The notes beneath the pieces are model-generated. The model was not told the origin of the DNA and did not search any database. It saw only the letters and a list, made by a program, of their open reading frames with translations. This document shows positions 17,993-28,600 of a DNA stretch of 43,126 nucleotides, one piece after another. The stretch covers positions 1 through 43,126 of the forward strand of contig SXYM01000046.1 of assembly GCA_005789205.1 (NCBI GenBank), written 5' to 3'. The position numbers and the translations under genes were made by a program. Each line of letters starts with the position of its first letter. Position 1 is the first letter of the stretch. Origin of the DNA: Actinomycetota bacterium. GTDB taxonomy: Bacteria; Actinomycetota; Actinomycetes; Nanopelagicales; Nanopelagicaceae.

Positions 17993-18907
17993 ATGCCAAT
18001 AAAAAACGTGACGGTTCGGGTGCCGGCAAAGGTCAACTTGCAACTTTCAGTTGGCCCACGTGAGGAAGATGGTTTCCACAATCTTGTTTCGGTATTTCAA
18101 GCCATTTCGATTTTTGATGAAGTAACACTCACTCTTGGACAACCAAAATCTGGTGTTACTGTTTCAATTACAGGAGAACAGACCCATGGTGTGCCAGCAG
18201 ATGCTAATAACTTAGCGGCTCAAGCTGCAGCGCTAATGGCAGAAGAATATGACATTGAAATTGATGCACACATTGAGATTAAGAAATCCATTCCAGTTGC
18301 AGGTGGAATGGCTGGTGGTAGTGCAGATGCCGCAGCCACAATCGTGGCAATTGATTATTTGTATTCACTAGGTATGAGCCGTGAAGAGATGGCAGATATT
18401 GCCGCAAAGTTAGGCAGCGATGTTCCCTTCATATTAAATGGTGGAACTGCCATTGGCACAGGCCATGGTGATCAATTAACTTCTGCACTATCTCGCGGCA
18501 CTTATCACTGGGTTCTCGCACTTTCCACTCATGGTTTATCAACTCCTGCGGTTTATGCAGAGTGTGATCGCTTGCGAACTGGACTAGAAATAGTTGAACC
18601 ACAAACAAATGAAGCGCTCATGCAGGCTTTGCTTGCAGCTGATGCAGAATCAGTAGGTGCGCACCTTGTAAATGATTTGCAAGCAGCAGCTTGTTCATTG
18701 CGTCCCGCACTGCGTTTAGTTCTAGATGTTGGCCAGGAGTATGGAGCGCTAGGGGCGTTAGTCTCAGGATCAGGGCCAACTGTTGCTTTTCTAGTTGCCG
18801 ATGAGGAAGCCGGGCTTGATTTAACGGTGGCATTGACCTCAAGCGGAGTAGTGGGCAGCGTTGTTCGCGCATATGGCCCAGTGGCTGGGGCAAAAGTAAT
18901 CTCGTAA
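17993..18907 (+). CDS. ispE: 4-diphosphocytidyl-2-C-methyl-D-erythritol kinase
   Basis: RVPAKVNLQLSVGPREEDGFHNLVSVFQAI; IPVAGGMAGGSADAAATI; LGSDVPFILNGGTAIGTG. Confidence 0.96.
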   Translation: MPIKNVTVRVPAKVNLQLSVGPREEDGFHNLVSVFQAISIFDEVTLTLGQPKSGVTVSITGEQTHGVPADANNLAAQAAALMAEEYDIEIDAHIEIKKSIPVAGGMAGGSADAAATIVAIDYLYSLGMSREEMADIAAKLGSDVPFILNGGTAIGTGHGDQLTSALSRGTYHWVLALSTHGLSTPAVYAECDRLRTGLEIVEPQTNEALMQALLAADAESVGAHLVNDLQAAACSLRPALRLVLDVGQEYGALGALVSGSGPTVAFLVADEEAGLDLTVALTSSGVVGSVVRAYGPVAGAKVIS

Positions 18908-18959
18908 AGAAGGTGCAATGTGGTCACAACCATGCCCATTTATGAGGGAGAATACGTGT

Positions 18960-19034
18960 TCCGCCATTGTGTAGTGGCTAGCACATGGGCCTTTGAAGCC
19001 CAGGGTCCAGGATCGATACCTGGTGGCGGAGCCA
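18960..19034 (+). tRNA. tRNA-Gln (anticodon TTG), CCA encoded
   Basis: Acceptor TCCGCCA/TGGCGGA + GCCA; anticodon arm TGGGC-CTTTGAA-GCCCA; T arm CCAGG-ATCGATA-CCTGG. Confidence 0.94.
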
Positions 19035-19050
19035 CCGATAGGATTCACTC

Positions 19051-20469
19051 GTGACCGTAGAAACCGTGATCGTTCTCGCAGCTGGCGAAGGCACACGGAT
19101 GAAATCGGCAAAAGCCAAAGTTCTCCATAGCGTTGCAGGACGTTCGTTACTTGGACATGTCTTACACGCAGTTGATCATCTAAAAGCCAAAGAAGTTCGT
19201 ATTGTTGTCGGCTCTGGCCGTGAATTAGTTGAAGAACATATCTCTCATATTGCGCCAAAAGCTACAACGATCTTTCAAGAGCGCCGTGGTGGCACAGGAC
19301 ATGCTGCGCAGTTAGCGCTCGCAGGTTCAACACCTAAAGGCACAGTATTGGTTCTAGCTGGTGACACACCCATGCTCACTGGTGAATCACTTGCAGCCTT
19401 TATCGCTGCCCACAACTCAGGAAAGTTTGCAGCCTCTGTTTTAACTGCCGAACACCCAGACCCAACTGGCTATGGCCGCATTATTCGAGATGATTCTGAT
19501 GAGCTTTTAAAGATTGTTGAAGAAAAAGATGCCACAGATGATCAACGCTTTATCTTTGAAATTAACTCTGGTGTATATGCCTTTGATGGGGCAGCGTTAG
19601 CGGCCTCCAGTGGAAAGCTCAATAACTCCAATGCCCAAGGCGAACTCTATTTAACCGATGTTATTGGAATCCTAAAAAGTGAAGGCGCATCAGTTGCAGC
19701 AATCATGATTGATGATTTCACTGAAATTCTTGGCGTGAATGACCGAGTTCAATTAGCTGAGTCTGCAGCCCTGCTTCGCGATCGAATTAATGATGGGTGG
19801 ATGCGCGCGGGTGTAACAATCATTGATCCGACGACTACCTGGATTGATGCAACTGCCACAATTGCTTCAGATGTGACTATTCATGCAGGCAGTGCAATTT
19901 ATGGAACAACAACTATTGCCCAAGGTGCATCCATTGGACCTCGAACAACGCTTACCAATTGCCAAGTAAAAGAGGGCGCATCAGTACTTGAATCAATCGC
20001 TGCAGATAGCGTCATTGGCGAAGGTTCAACAGTTGGTCCATTTACATATTTGCGCCAAGGAACTGTCCTTGGTGATGCAACTAAAGCTGGTGCTTTTGTT
20101 GAAATGAAAAATGCAACAGTTGGAACTGGCTCAAAAGTCCCACATCTTTCCTACGTTGGCGATGCCACAATTGGAGAAGGCAGCAATATTGGCGCTGCAA
20201 CAATCTTTGTTAACTATGACGGGGTAGAAAAGCACCACACCACTATCGGAGATCATGTCCGAATCGGTAGCGACACAATGTTGGTTGCACCACTAACAGT
20301 GGGAGATGGGGCATATACCGCCGCAGGATCTGTCATTACTGAAGATGTTCCTGCAGGCGCGATTGGAGTTGGCAGAGCCAAGCAAAAAAATGTATTAGGT
20401 TGGGTCATGCGCAAGCGCGCTGGTTCCAAGTCAGCACAAGCCGCCGAAGCTAAAGAGAAGAAGGGCTAA
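19051..20469 (+). CDS. glmU: Bifunctional UDP-GlcNAc pyrophosphorylase / GlcN-1-P acetyltransferase
   Basis: VIVLAAGEGTRMKSAKAKVLHSVAGRSLLGHVL; left-handed beta-helix hexapeptides; NYDGVEKHHTTIGDHVRIGSDTMLVAP; GTG start. Confidence 0.98.
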   Translation: MTVETVIVLAAGEGTRMKSAKAKVLHSVAGRSLLGHVLHAVDHLKAKEVRIVVGSGRELVEEHISHIAPKATTIFQERRGGTGHAAQLALAGSTPKGTVLVLAGDTPMLTGESLAAFIAAHNSGKFAASVLTAEHPDPTGYGRIIRDDSDELLKIVEEKDATDDQRFIFEINSGVYAFDGAALAASSGKLNNSNAQGELYLTDVIGILKSEGASVAAIMIDDFTEILGVNDRVQLAESAALLRDRINDGWMRAGVTIIDPTTTWIDATATIASDVTIHAGSAIYGTTTIAQGASIGPRTTLTNCQVKEGASVLESIAADSVIGEGSTVGPFTYLRQGTVLGDATKAGAFVEMKNATVGTGSKVPHLSYVGDATIGEGSNIGAATIFVNYDGVEKHHTTIGDHVRIGSDTMLVAPLTVGDGAYTAAGSVITEDVPAGAIGVGRAKQKNVLGWVMRKRAGSKSAQAAEAKEKKG

Positions 20470-20472
20470 TAA

Positions 20473-21453
20473 ATGAGCGAGATCCGTTTATCTTCTGAAA
20501 AGAGATTACGTCTTTTTGCAGGCCGCGGATTTCCTGAACTAGCTGATGAAGTTGGATCAGAGCTTGGTATTCCACTTACCCCAACTTCAGCATATGACTT
20601 TGCAAATGGCGAAATTTTTGTTCGTTTCGAAGAGTCAGTTCGTGGTTGCGATGCTTTCGTAATTCAAAGCCACACGAATCCAGTAAATAAGCAGATCATG
20701 GAACAACTTATCATGGTCGATGCATTAAAGCGCGCATCTGCAAAGCGCATTACAGTTGTTGCACCTTTTTATGGTTATGCACGTCAAGATAAGAAGAGCC
20801 GTGGACGTGAACCAATCACTGCGCGATTAATGGCAGATCTTTTTAAAACTGCTGGTGCTGATCGATTGATGTGCGTTGATTTACACACTTCACAAATTCA
20901 AGGTTTCTTTGATGGTCCTGTAGATCATCTCTTCGCACTTCCAATGCTGGCTAACTATGTTGGTAGCAAAGTTGATCGCACACGCTTAACAATCGTCTCT
21001 CCTGACTCTGGTCGAGTACGTGTTGCAGAGCGTTGGTCAGATCTACTCGGTGGTTGTCCAATCGCATTTATTCACAAAACCCGCGATCCACGCATCCCAA
21101 ATGAATCATCAACAGGCCGTGTGGTTGGTGATGTTCAGGGACAGACTTGCGTAGTTATCGATGACATGATCGACACTGCAGGCACAATTACTAAAGCAGT
21201 CGAAGCTCTTTTTGATGCAGGGGCAGCAGATGTGATTATCGCTGCAACACATGCCGTCTTCTCGGGTCCAGCAGTTGAGCGCCTACGATCATCTCGAGCA
21301 TCAGAAGTAGTTGTTACAAACACTCTGCCAATCTCAGAGGATCAAAAGTTTGATGGACTCACAGTCCTATCGATTGCTCCACTTCTTGCCCGCGCCATCC
21401 GCGAGGTCTTTGAAGATGGATCGGTCACTTCCCTCTTTGATGGGCATTCCTAA
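20473..21453 (+). CDS. prs: Ribose-phosphate pyrophosphokinase
   Basis: YGYARQDKKSRGREPITARLMADLF; CVVIDDMIDTAGTITKAVEAL. Confidence 0.98.
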   Translation: MSEIRLSSEKRLRLFAGRGFPELADEVGSELGIPLTPTSAYDFANGEIFVRFEESVRGCDAFVIQSHTNPVNKQIMEQLIMVDALKRASAKRITVVAPFYGYARQDKKSRGREPITARLMADLFKTAGADRLMCVDLHTSQIQGFFDGPVDHLFALPMLANYVGSKVDRTRLTIVSPDSGRVRVAERWSDLLGGCPIAFIHKTRDPRIPNESSTGRVVGDVQGQTCVVIDDMIDTAGTITKAVEALFDAGAADVIIAATHAVFSGPAVERLRSSRASEVVVTNTLPISEDQKFDGLTVLSIAPLLARAIREVFEDGSVTSLFDGHS

Positions 21454-21561
21454 GCGGGGATTTGCTTCACATAGCCCCTCGAAGATATTGTTTGCTTCGT
21501 TCCGGCGAGGGTAAGAATTTACTTCCGTAATCGACGGCTTAAGGACTTAACTCCTCATCGG

Positions 21562-21584
21562 AACTTTGTGCAAACACCGAAGTT
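21562..21584 (+). promoter_or_regulatory. Hairpin just upstream of the rplY ribosome-binding site
   Basis: AACTT-T-GTG-CAAA-CAC-CG-AAGTT; complementary arms 6-7 nt before the GAGGAG-like RBS. Confidence 0.4.
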
Positions 21585-21602
21585 ATCTAGAGGAGATTTA
21601 AA

Positions 21603-22223
21603 ATGGCAGAAATCAGCATCAACGGCGTACGTCGTACCGAATTTGGTAAGGGCGCATCACGTCGTGCACGTCGCGATGGTTTGGTTCCTGCCGTCATCTA
21701 CGGTCACGGTGAAAAGCCACAACACATCACACTTCCAGCACGCGAACTAGGCGTTGCTCTGAAGCAGTCAAACGTATTGCTAGACATCTCAATTGATGGA
21801 AAGACTGAACTCACACTTCCAAAGGCAATTGTTCGCCACCCACTCAAGCAAATCCTTGAGCACGTCGATCTAGTTCTAGTTCGTCGCGGTGAAAAGGTTG
21901 TTGTTTCAGTTCCTGTTCATGCAATTGGTGAGCACGATCGCGATGGCATCCTTGAGCACGTTCACAACTCAATTGAAGTTCGCGTTGAAGCAACAGCAAT
22001 CCCAAGCTTCCTAGAAGTTAGTATCGAAGGAATGCACTCTGGTGAATCTCGTTATGCATCAGATGTGAAGCTTCCAGCAGGCGTTGAACTTGAGTCTGAT
22101 CCAAAGACAATCGTTGTTCACTTGTCTGAGAAGTCCACAGCAGTTGAAGAGGTTGTTGCTCCAGTAGCAGTAGCAACTGAAGCGGCAGCACCTGCAGCAG
22201 ATGCAGAAAAGAAGGACGCTTAA
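21603..22223 (+). CDS. rplY: 50S ribosomal protein L25/general stress protein Ctc
   Basis: RRTEFGKGASRRARRDGLVPAVIYGHGEKPQHITLPARE; AIVRHPLKQILEHVDLVLVRRGEKV; Ala-rich tail. Confidence 0.97.
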   Translation: MAEISINGVRRTEFGKGASRRARRDGLVPAVIYGHGEKPQHITLPARELGVALKQSNVLLDISIDGKTELTLPKAIVRHPLKQILEHVDLVLVRRGEKVVVSVPVHAIGEHDRDGILEHVHNSIEVRVEATAIPSFLEVSIEGMHSGESRYASDVKLPAGVELESDPKTIVVHLSEKSTAVEEVVAPVAVATEAAAPAADAEKKDA

Positions 22224-22240
22224 CCCTTACGCTTACCGTT

Positions 22241-22816
22241 ATGACGTGGTTGGTAGTGGGCCTGGGAAATCCGGGCGATAAATACGCTGCCACCCGTCAC
22301 AACGTGGGCCAGATGGTGATTGATGAATTAGTTCGTCGCCACAACGTTAAATTATCTTCACACAAATCCCGCACACACATCGCAGCTTTTAAGTTAGGTG
22401 TTGGTGTTGATGCACACCCAGTGATTGTTGCTAAATCACATTTATTTATGAATGAGACTGGTGGGCCAATTAAAGCTCTTGCTAACTTTTATTCTGTGGA
22501 ACCACAAAAAATTATTGCGCTTCATGATGAATTAGATATTCCTTTTGCAGCTATCCGCACCAAAATCGCTGGCGGGGACAATGGCCACAACGGTCTTAAA
22601 TCTATGACTTCAGCTTTTGGCACGGCAGAGTACTACCGTGTGCGCTTGGGTATAGGTCGCCCTATGGGCGAACAAGATCCAGGTGATTTTGTTTTGAAAG
22701 CATTTTCAAAAGTAGAACAAAAAGATTTAGGCGAATTTATCGTTCGTGGCGCAGATGTTGTTGAGTCTTTGATTAGTGAAGGTTTAGAGCGAACACAAAC
22801 TCGTTATAACTCTTAA
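22241..22816 (+). CDS. pth: Peptidyl-tRNA hydrolase
   Basis: WLVVGLGNPGDKYAATRHNVGQMVIDEL; GGDNGHNGLKSMTSAFGTAEYYRVRLGIGRP. Confidence 0.97.
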   Translation: MTWLVVGLGNPGDKYAATRHNVGQMVIDELVRRHNVKLSSHKSRTHIAAFKLGVGVDAHPVIVAKSHLFMNETGGPIKALANFYSVEPQKIIALHDELDIPFAAIRTKIAGGDNGHNGLKSMTSAFGTAEYYRVRLGIGRPMGEQDPGDFVLKAFSKVEQKDLGEFIVRGADVVESLISEGLERTQTRYNS

Positions 22817-25537
22817 TCAACCTGTATTTCTAAGTCCTGCAGCAACGCCGTTAATGGTGAGCAAGAGTGCTCTGCGCAATAGTGGGTCTGCAGAATCGCC
22901 AGCATCGCGCACGCGCTTGAGCAAGTTGATTTGTAGTAAATGAATAGGTGAAAGATAAGCATCACGGACTTGCAATGTACGAGCCAAGATCTCTTGATCT
23001 CCCAGTAATGTTTTCTTATTTGTTAATTTGAGGATTTCTTCCACAGTTAAATCAAACTCAGCCTGGATTTGATCGAGGAAATGGTGAAGCTCTTTAGGGA
23101 CCAATGTTTCAACATAGCGGCGCGCAAGGACTAAATCTGTCTTAGCTAAAGTCATTTCAACGTTGCTAATGAAAGTGTGGAAGAAGTGCCAATCACCGAG
23201 CATCTTTTGTAAAACTTCTGTTTTCCCTGCCTCGCGAGCAGCCTTTAATCCAGATCCCACACCAAACCAGCCAGGAACAATCTGGCGTGATTGTGTCCAT
23301 CCAAATACCCATGGAATGGCGCGAAGTGAACCAAGACCACCGCTTGCATCAGGTCGACGCGATGGACGTGAACCTAAGAAGAGATTTCCAAGTTGTTCCA
23401 CAGGAGTGGATGCATAGAAATAAGCAGGTAGATCTGGGTGATCAACAAGTGCGCGGTAAGCAGTAAATGAGCGATCACTAATTAATTGCATGCATTCATT
23501 CCAGCTTTGAAGATCTGCAATTGATTGGCGAGGTCCACGGTTGAGCACTGTTGCCTCTAATGAAGCGGCCAGAGTTAATTCAATGTTTTCACGGGCAAGA
23601 GAAGCTAGTGCGTACTTATCGCTAATTACTTCACCTTGTTCGGTCATTTTGATTTGACCATCAACTGAGCCCCAAGGAAGTGCAACTAAAGCTTCATAAG
23701 TTGGTCCACCACCACGACCAACAGAACCGCCGCGACCATGGAACAAACGTAGTTTCACACCGTGCTTTATGGCAATGTCGCGCAAAGATCGTTGGGCTCG
23801 GTGGATTTCCCACTGGCTAGTGGCAATACCTGCATCTTTATTCGAATCTGAATACCCCAACATCACTTCTTGGACATCACCGCGTAGTGCCACAAGTGAG
23901 CGATAGGCGGGATTACTTAAAAGCTTTTCAAGAATCTCACCTGCTGCTCGCAGTTCTGCAACAGTTTCTAGTAATGGAGCAAAACCAATACGCGCTTTCT
24001 TGTTCTTCAAATTCACAAGGCCTGCCTGCTGGGCAAGAACAACGGCAGCGATTAGGTCATCAGCACCCTTAGTCATCGAGACGATGTATGTCTCAATTGC
24101 CTGTGAGCCAAAACGATCAATGAGATCTGCAATAGCAAAGAAAGTATCAAGGGTTTTTTGTCCATGGGCATCTAAACCAGTGATATCAAGATTGCTGTCA
24201 GCTGCTAAGAATCCAGTGAGGATTTCAAACTTTTCTTCATGTGTTTTTTCGATGTATGCAGCAATACCGGTTGTCTGCGCTAAAGCGTGGTGATGAGCAT
24301 CAGAGTGCTCACGAACATCCATCGTTGCATGAGTAATTCCAAAGGTTGCAACTGTGCGGATTGTGCGCTCAAGTAGGCCTGTCGCAATGAGTTCACCTTT
24401 ATGAGCAAAAAGTGAATCTCGCATCAGCATTAAATCTTTAAGAAGCTCATCTGTATCTGCATAGTCCCGATGGGCAACATGTGCCGCACCTTTTGCATGG
24501 CGTTCACGAGTTAAGGCAAGGCGATGCACAATTGCTGTGGCCTTTAAGCGATAAGGCTCTTGAGCGTTAAGGCGCAAGAAACGTGGCTCAAATTCGCGGA
24601 TGTGCTTTAAATCCTGTTCAACTGAAGCAGTCAACTCTGGCGTAGCGCCAATGATTCTTGTTGAGACTGAAAGTACTTGGCGCAGTGAATTCATGGCATC
24701 GATTGTTACGCGAATCGCGTGAGCCACCTGTAGAAGCATCGCATCGTTTGTGACTTGTGGGGTCACATTTGGGTTACCGTCTCTATCTCCACCGATCCAG
24801 CTGCCAAAAGAAAGCGGGCGTGCTGTCACAGGAACAACAACGTCAATGCGCTTCATTTCACGTGCAAAGTCATTGAGAACTTCAGGAACTGTTTGGAGGA
24901 ACAAATCATCCAAGTAATAAAGAGCATTCATTGCTTCATCAAGTGGTTCTGGCTGACCCACACGAAGTTCATCGGTCTGCCAGAGCAAATCAATAGTTTC
25001 AGCCAGGCGATCTGCTTGAGAAGGATTACGTCCATCTTCTAGTAAATCTGCAACCTGTCCTAATTTACTCAGAACTGAACGACGAGCTGCCTCAGTTGGG
25101 TGGGCCGTAAATACAGGACGTACTGACATCTCATCAATCCAGCCAGAAATCTCTTCGCTGTTTAGTTCATGCCCAGGTGTTTGAGATTTTATAGCTGCTT
25201 CGATTTTGTCTACAGCGCGTGCTAACCATGATCCGCCATCAGCTCGAGCTTCGGCTAAGACACGTGCGCGGTGCACTTGCTCTGCAACGTTTGCTAAATT
25301 GAAATATGTACTAAAAGCACGCACTAACTGCACTGAATCTTCAACAGATAATGATGCAAGTAACTCTTCGCCTTCACCTTCGCGTACTGCTTTGCGCACG
25401 TTTTCAACGAGGGCTAAAAGCTCAGGGCCTTCTTGGCGCACAAGTGTTTGACCCAGCAAATCTCCCAGTTTGCGGACATCGCTACGTAAAGCAGCATCAT
25501 CTGCTGCTACTGCACTGCCAGATCCGTTGGATTTCAT
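22817..25537 (-). CDS. ppc: Phosphoenolpyruvate carboxylase
   Basis: VFTAHPTEAARRSVLSKL; IGGDRDGNPNVT; MLGYSDSNKDAGIATSQWEIHRAQ; LRLFHGRGGSVGRGGGPTYEA; C-terminal INGVAAGLRNTG. Confidence 0.98.
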   Translation of the reverse strand: MKSNGSGSAVAADDAALRSDVRKLGDLLGQTLVRQEGPELLALVENVRKAVREGEGEELLASLSVEDSVQLVRAFSTYFNLANVAEQVHRARVLAEARADGGSWLARAVDKIEAAIKSQTPGHELNSEEISGWIDEMSVRPVFTAHPTEAARRSVLSKLGQVADLLEDGRNPSQADRLAETIDLLWQTDELRVGQPEPLDEAMNALYYLDDLFLQTVPEVLNDFAREMKRIDVVVPVTARPLSFGSWIGGDRDGNPNVTPQVTNDAMLLQVAHAIRVTIDAMNSLRQVLSVSTRIIGATPELTASVEQDLKHIREFEPRFLRLNAQEPYRLKATAIVHRLALTRERHAKGAAHVAHRDYADTDELLKDLMLMRDSLFAHKGELIATGLLERTIRTVATFGITHATMDVREHSDAHHHALAQTTGIAAYIEKTHEEKFEILTGFLAADSNLDITGLDAHGQKTLDTFFAIADLIDRFGSQAIETYIVSMTKGADDLIAAVVLAQQAGLVNLKNKKARIGFAPLLETVAELRAAGEILEKLLSNPAYRSLVALRGDVQEVMLGYSDSNKDAGIATSQWEIHRAQRSLRDIAIKHGVKLRLFHGRGGSVGRGGGPTYEALVALPWGSVDGQIKMTEQGEVISDKYALASLARENIELTLAASLEATVLNRGPRQSIADLQSWNECMQLISDRSFTAYRALVDHPDLPAYFYASTPVEQLGNLFLGSRPSRRPDASGGLGSLRAIPWVFGWTQSRQIVPGWFGVGSGLKAAREAGKTEVLQKMLGDWHFFHTFISNVEMTLAKTDLVLARRYVETLVPKELHHFLDQIQAEFDLTVEEILKLTNKKTLLGDQEILARTLQVRDAYLSPIHLLQINLLKRVRDAGDSADPLLRRALLLTINGVAAGLRNTG

Positions 25538-25591
25538 TGGGTAATCCTCTCAGGTCGCCGTAGGTGGTGCGAACAAATTAGAATGAATCCA

Positions 25592-25623
25592 TTAGCCCCC
25601 TCCCTTTTGGGAACGGGGCCTAA
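25592..25623 (+). promoter_or_regulatory. GC-rich inverted repeat in the ppc/mfd divergent intergenic region
   Basis: TTAGCCCC-C-TCCC-TTTT-GGGA-AC-GGGG-C-CTAA. Confidence 0.5.
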
Positions 25624-25647
25624 CGGCGTTTATAGGGAGGTGTACTT

Positions 25648-28600
25648 GTGCGTGGCTTAATTTCTTCGCTGCCAACGCAGTTAGAGGCATCTCATATCGT
25701 GGCACCTTCACCGACATATCCATTTCTCTTGGCAGCTCGCGCTGCGCATCACCCTTTACTTGTTGTTACAAGTTCTAGCCGCAGCAGTGAGGACCTTGTT
25801 AATGAACTTCGCGAGCTACATAACAATGTTTTTGAGTTCCCTGCATGGGAAACCCTGCCACATGAGCGTTTAAGCCCACGAAGTGACACTGTTGCAAAGA
25901 GAATTCAAACTCTCTATGAGTTAGAGAAGAAACAATCTGAATTCCCAATAGTTGTTACTCCAGTGCGTGGTGTTATTCATCGAATCATTGCAACTTTGGG
26001 TAAGGACGCACTTTTACAGTTAGAAATTGGTAAAGATCAATCTCTGGATAAACTCGTGCGTCACCTTTCATCTCTTTCCTATACACGCACTGATTTAGTT
26101 GAACACCGTGGCGAATTCGCAGTGCGCGGTGGAATCGTAGATTTGTTCCTACCGCTTGCAGATTATCCAATCCGTATCGATTTCTTTGGTGATGAGATTG
26201 AAGATATAAGCTACTTTGAAGTTGCTAATCAACGCACCTTTAAGCCAGTTGTTGGTGCCATACAGATTTATCCTTGCCGAGAACTTCTCATTACGAAAGA
26301 AATTCGACACCGCGCCATTGAACTTATCGACTCTTTACCGGCAGCCGCAGCAGAGCTTCTAGAAAAGATTAGCGAAGGCATGAGTTTTGAGGGCATGGAA
26401 TCTCTCATTCCCTTGCTTATCGATGAGACTGAAACAATTATTTCTAGAATGCCAGCTAATGCTCAAATTATCTTCATTGACGAAGAGCGGATTAAATCTA
26501 GGGCTTCTGATTTACTAGCAACAAATGAAGAATTCTTAAATGCATCGTGGAGTAATGCAGCACATGGGGCAGTGGCGCCTATACACGATGGCTCTGGAAC
26601 CTATATGTCGTGGGATGAGTTGAGTGCAGAAATTATCGAGCACAAGGTGGCCACAGGTTCCCTCTCACCATATGGCAGCGATTTAGCCGAAGACACAGAG
26701 TTCTTAGATTACAACGCGATAGATCCAATGCGCGGGGACATTGAGCGCACTATTGAACAGTTACGAAATGCTGTGGAATCTCATTTCACAGTGGTCTTTG
26801 CAACTCATGGTCACGGAATGCTTGAGAGATATGCAGGCATATTTAGGTCTGCAGATTTGCCAGTGCAGATAAATGAGAAGTTACTAGCTACTCCTACAAA
26901 AGGTGCAATTCATTTAACAACCTCAATCATTGCTCATGGTTTTGAAAGTGCAGCCCATCAAATCCTGTTCATGACTGAGCGAGATTTAACCGGTAGCAAG
27001 GGAAGTATTAAAGATTCAGGGCGCATGCCCACAAAACGAAAGCAATCTATAGATCCACTAGAGCTACGTGCTGGGGATTTTGTTGTGCATGAGCAACATG
27101 GAATTGGACGTTATGTTGAATTACTAGAGCGCACAGTTGCTGGAGTGACCCGCGAATACTTAATCATTGAATACGCGCCAGCTAAACGTGGACAACCTGG
27201 AGATCGCATATTTGTTCCAACAGATGCACTTGAGCAAGTCAGTAAATATGTGGGTGGTGAAACACCTACCGTGCACCGTATTGGTAGCGGTGAATGGCAA
27301 AAAGCTAAGGGTCGGGCACGTAAAGCTGTGCGCCAAATTGCAGGTGAACTCATTCGCTTATACGCAGCCCGCACAAGTTCTCCTGGCTTTGCTTTTTCAC
27401 CTGATACACCATGGCAGCGCGAATTAGAGGATTCTTTTTCATACATTGAAACTCCCGATCAGTTATCAACCATTAATGATGTTAAGGCAGATATGGAGCG
27501 CCCATATCCCATGGATCGCATCATCTGTGGTGATGTGGGTTATGGAAAGACTGAGATTGCAATTCGTGCAGCCTTTAAAGCTGTGCAGGATGGAAAGCAA
27601 GTAGCAATTCTTGTCCCAACAACATTGCTTGTTCAACAACACACAAAGACATTTGCCGAGCGTTATGCAGGTTTTCCATTAAATGTTGCAGGAATGTCTC
27701 GCTTTAACAGCGCTAAAGAGAGCAAAGAGGTTATTGATGGCCTTGCTGCGGGAACTGTTGATGTGGTTGTTGGAACCCACCGAATACTTTCCAACGATGT
27801 AGCTTTTAAAGATTTGGGTCTTGTTATCGTGGATGAAGAACAACGCTTTGGTGTTGAGCAAAAGGAATCTTTAAAGAAGCTTCGCACCACTGTGGACGTA
27901 TTAGCTATGTCGGCCACACCTATTCCCCGAACTCTTGAGATGGCAGTAACTGGCATTCGCGAAATGTCTACGATTACTACTCCACCTGAAGAGCGCCACC
28001 CAATCCTTACTTATGTGGGACCTGCAGAAGAGGCGCAGATTACTGCAGCTATCCACCGTGAACTCTTACGTGATGGTCAGATTTTCTATTTACATAATCG
28101 CGTTGAAAGCATTGATCGCACAGCAGCCAGGTTGCAAGAGTTAGTACCAGAGGCGCGTATTCGCGTGGCACACGGGCAGATGAGTGAAGGCGCACTCGAA
28201 GAAGTGATTCTGGCTTTCTGGAACCGTGACTTTGATGTGCTTGTATGCACAACAATTGTGGAGAGTGGCTTAGATATTCAAAATGCCAACACACTTATTG
28301 TTGAACGAGCTGACATGTTTGGTCTGTCTCAACTTCATCAACTACGTGGGCGTGTTGGCCGTGGTCGTGAACGTGCATACGCCTATTTCCTATATCCAGC
28401 CGACCAACCACTTTCGGAGTTAGCTCATGATCGTTTAACAACTATTGCAGCCAATACTGAGCTGGGTTCTGGAATGCGGGTAGCACTTAAAGATTTAGAG
28501 ATTCGCGGAGCCGGAAATCTGTTGGGTGGTGAACAGTCTGGCCACATCGCAGATGTTGGATTTGATTTATACATGCGCATGGTGGGCGAAGCAGTGCAAG

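Noticed and set aside
18839-19258. 139-aa minus-strand ORF spanning tRNA-Gln
   Set aside because: Covers the ispE end, the tRNA and the glmU start on the opposite strand; not plausible as a gene.
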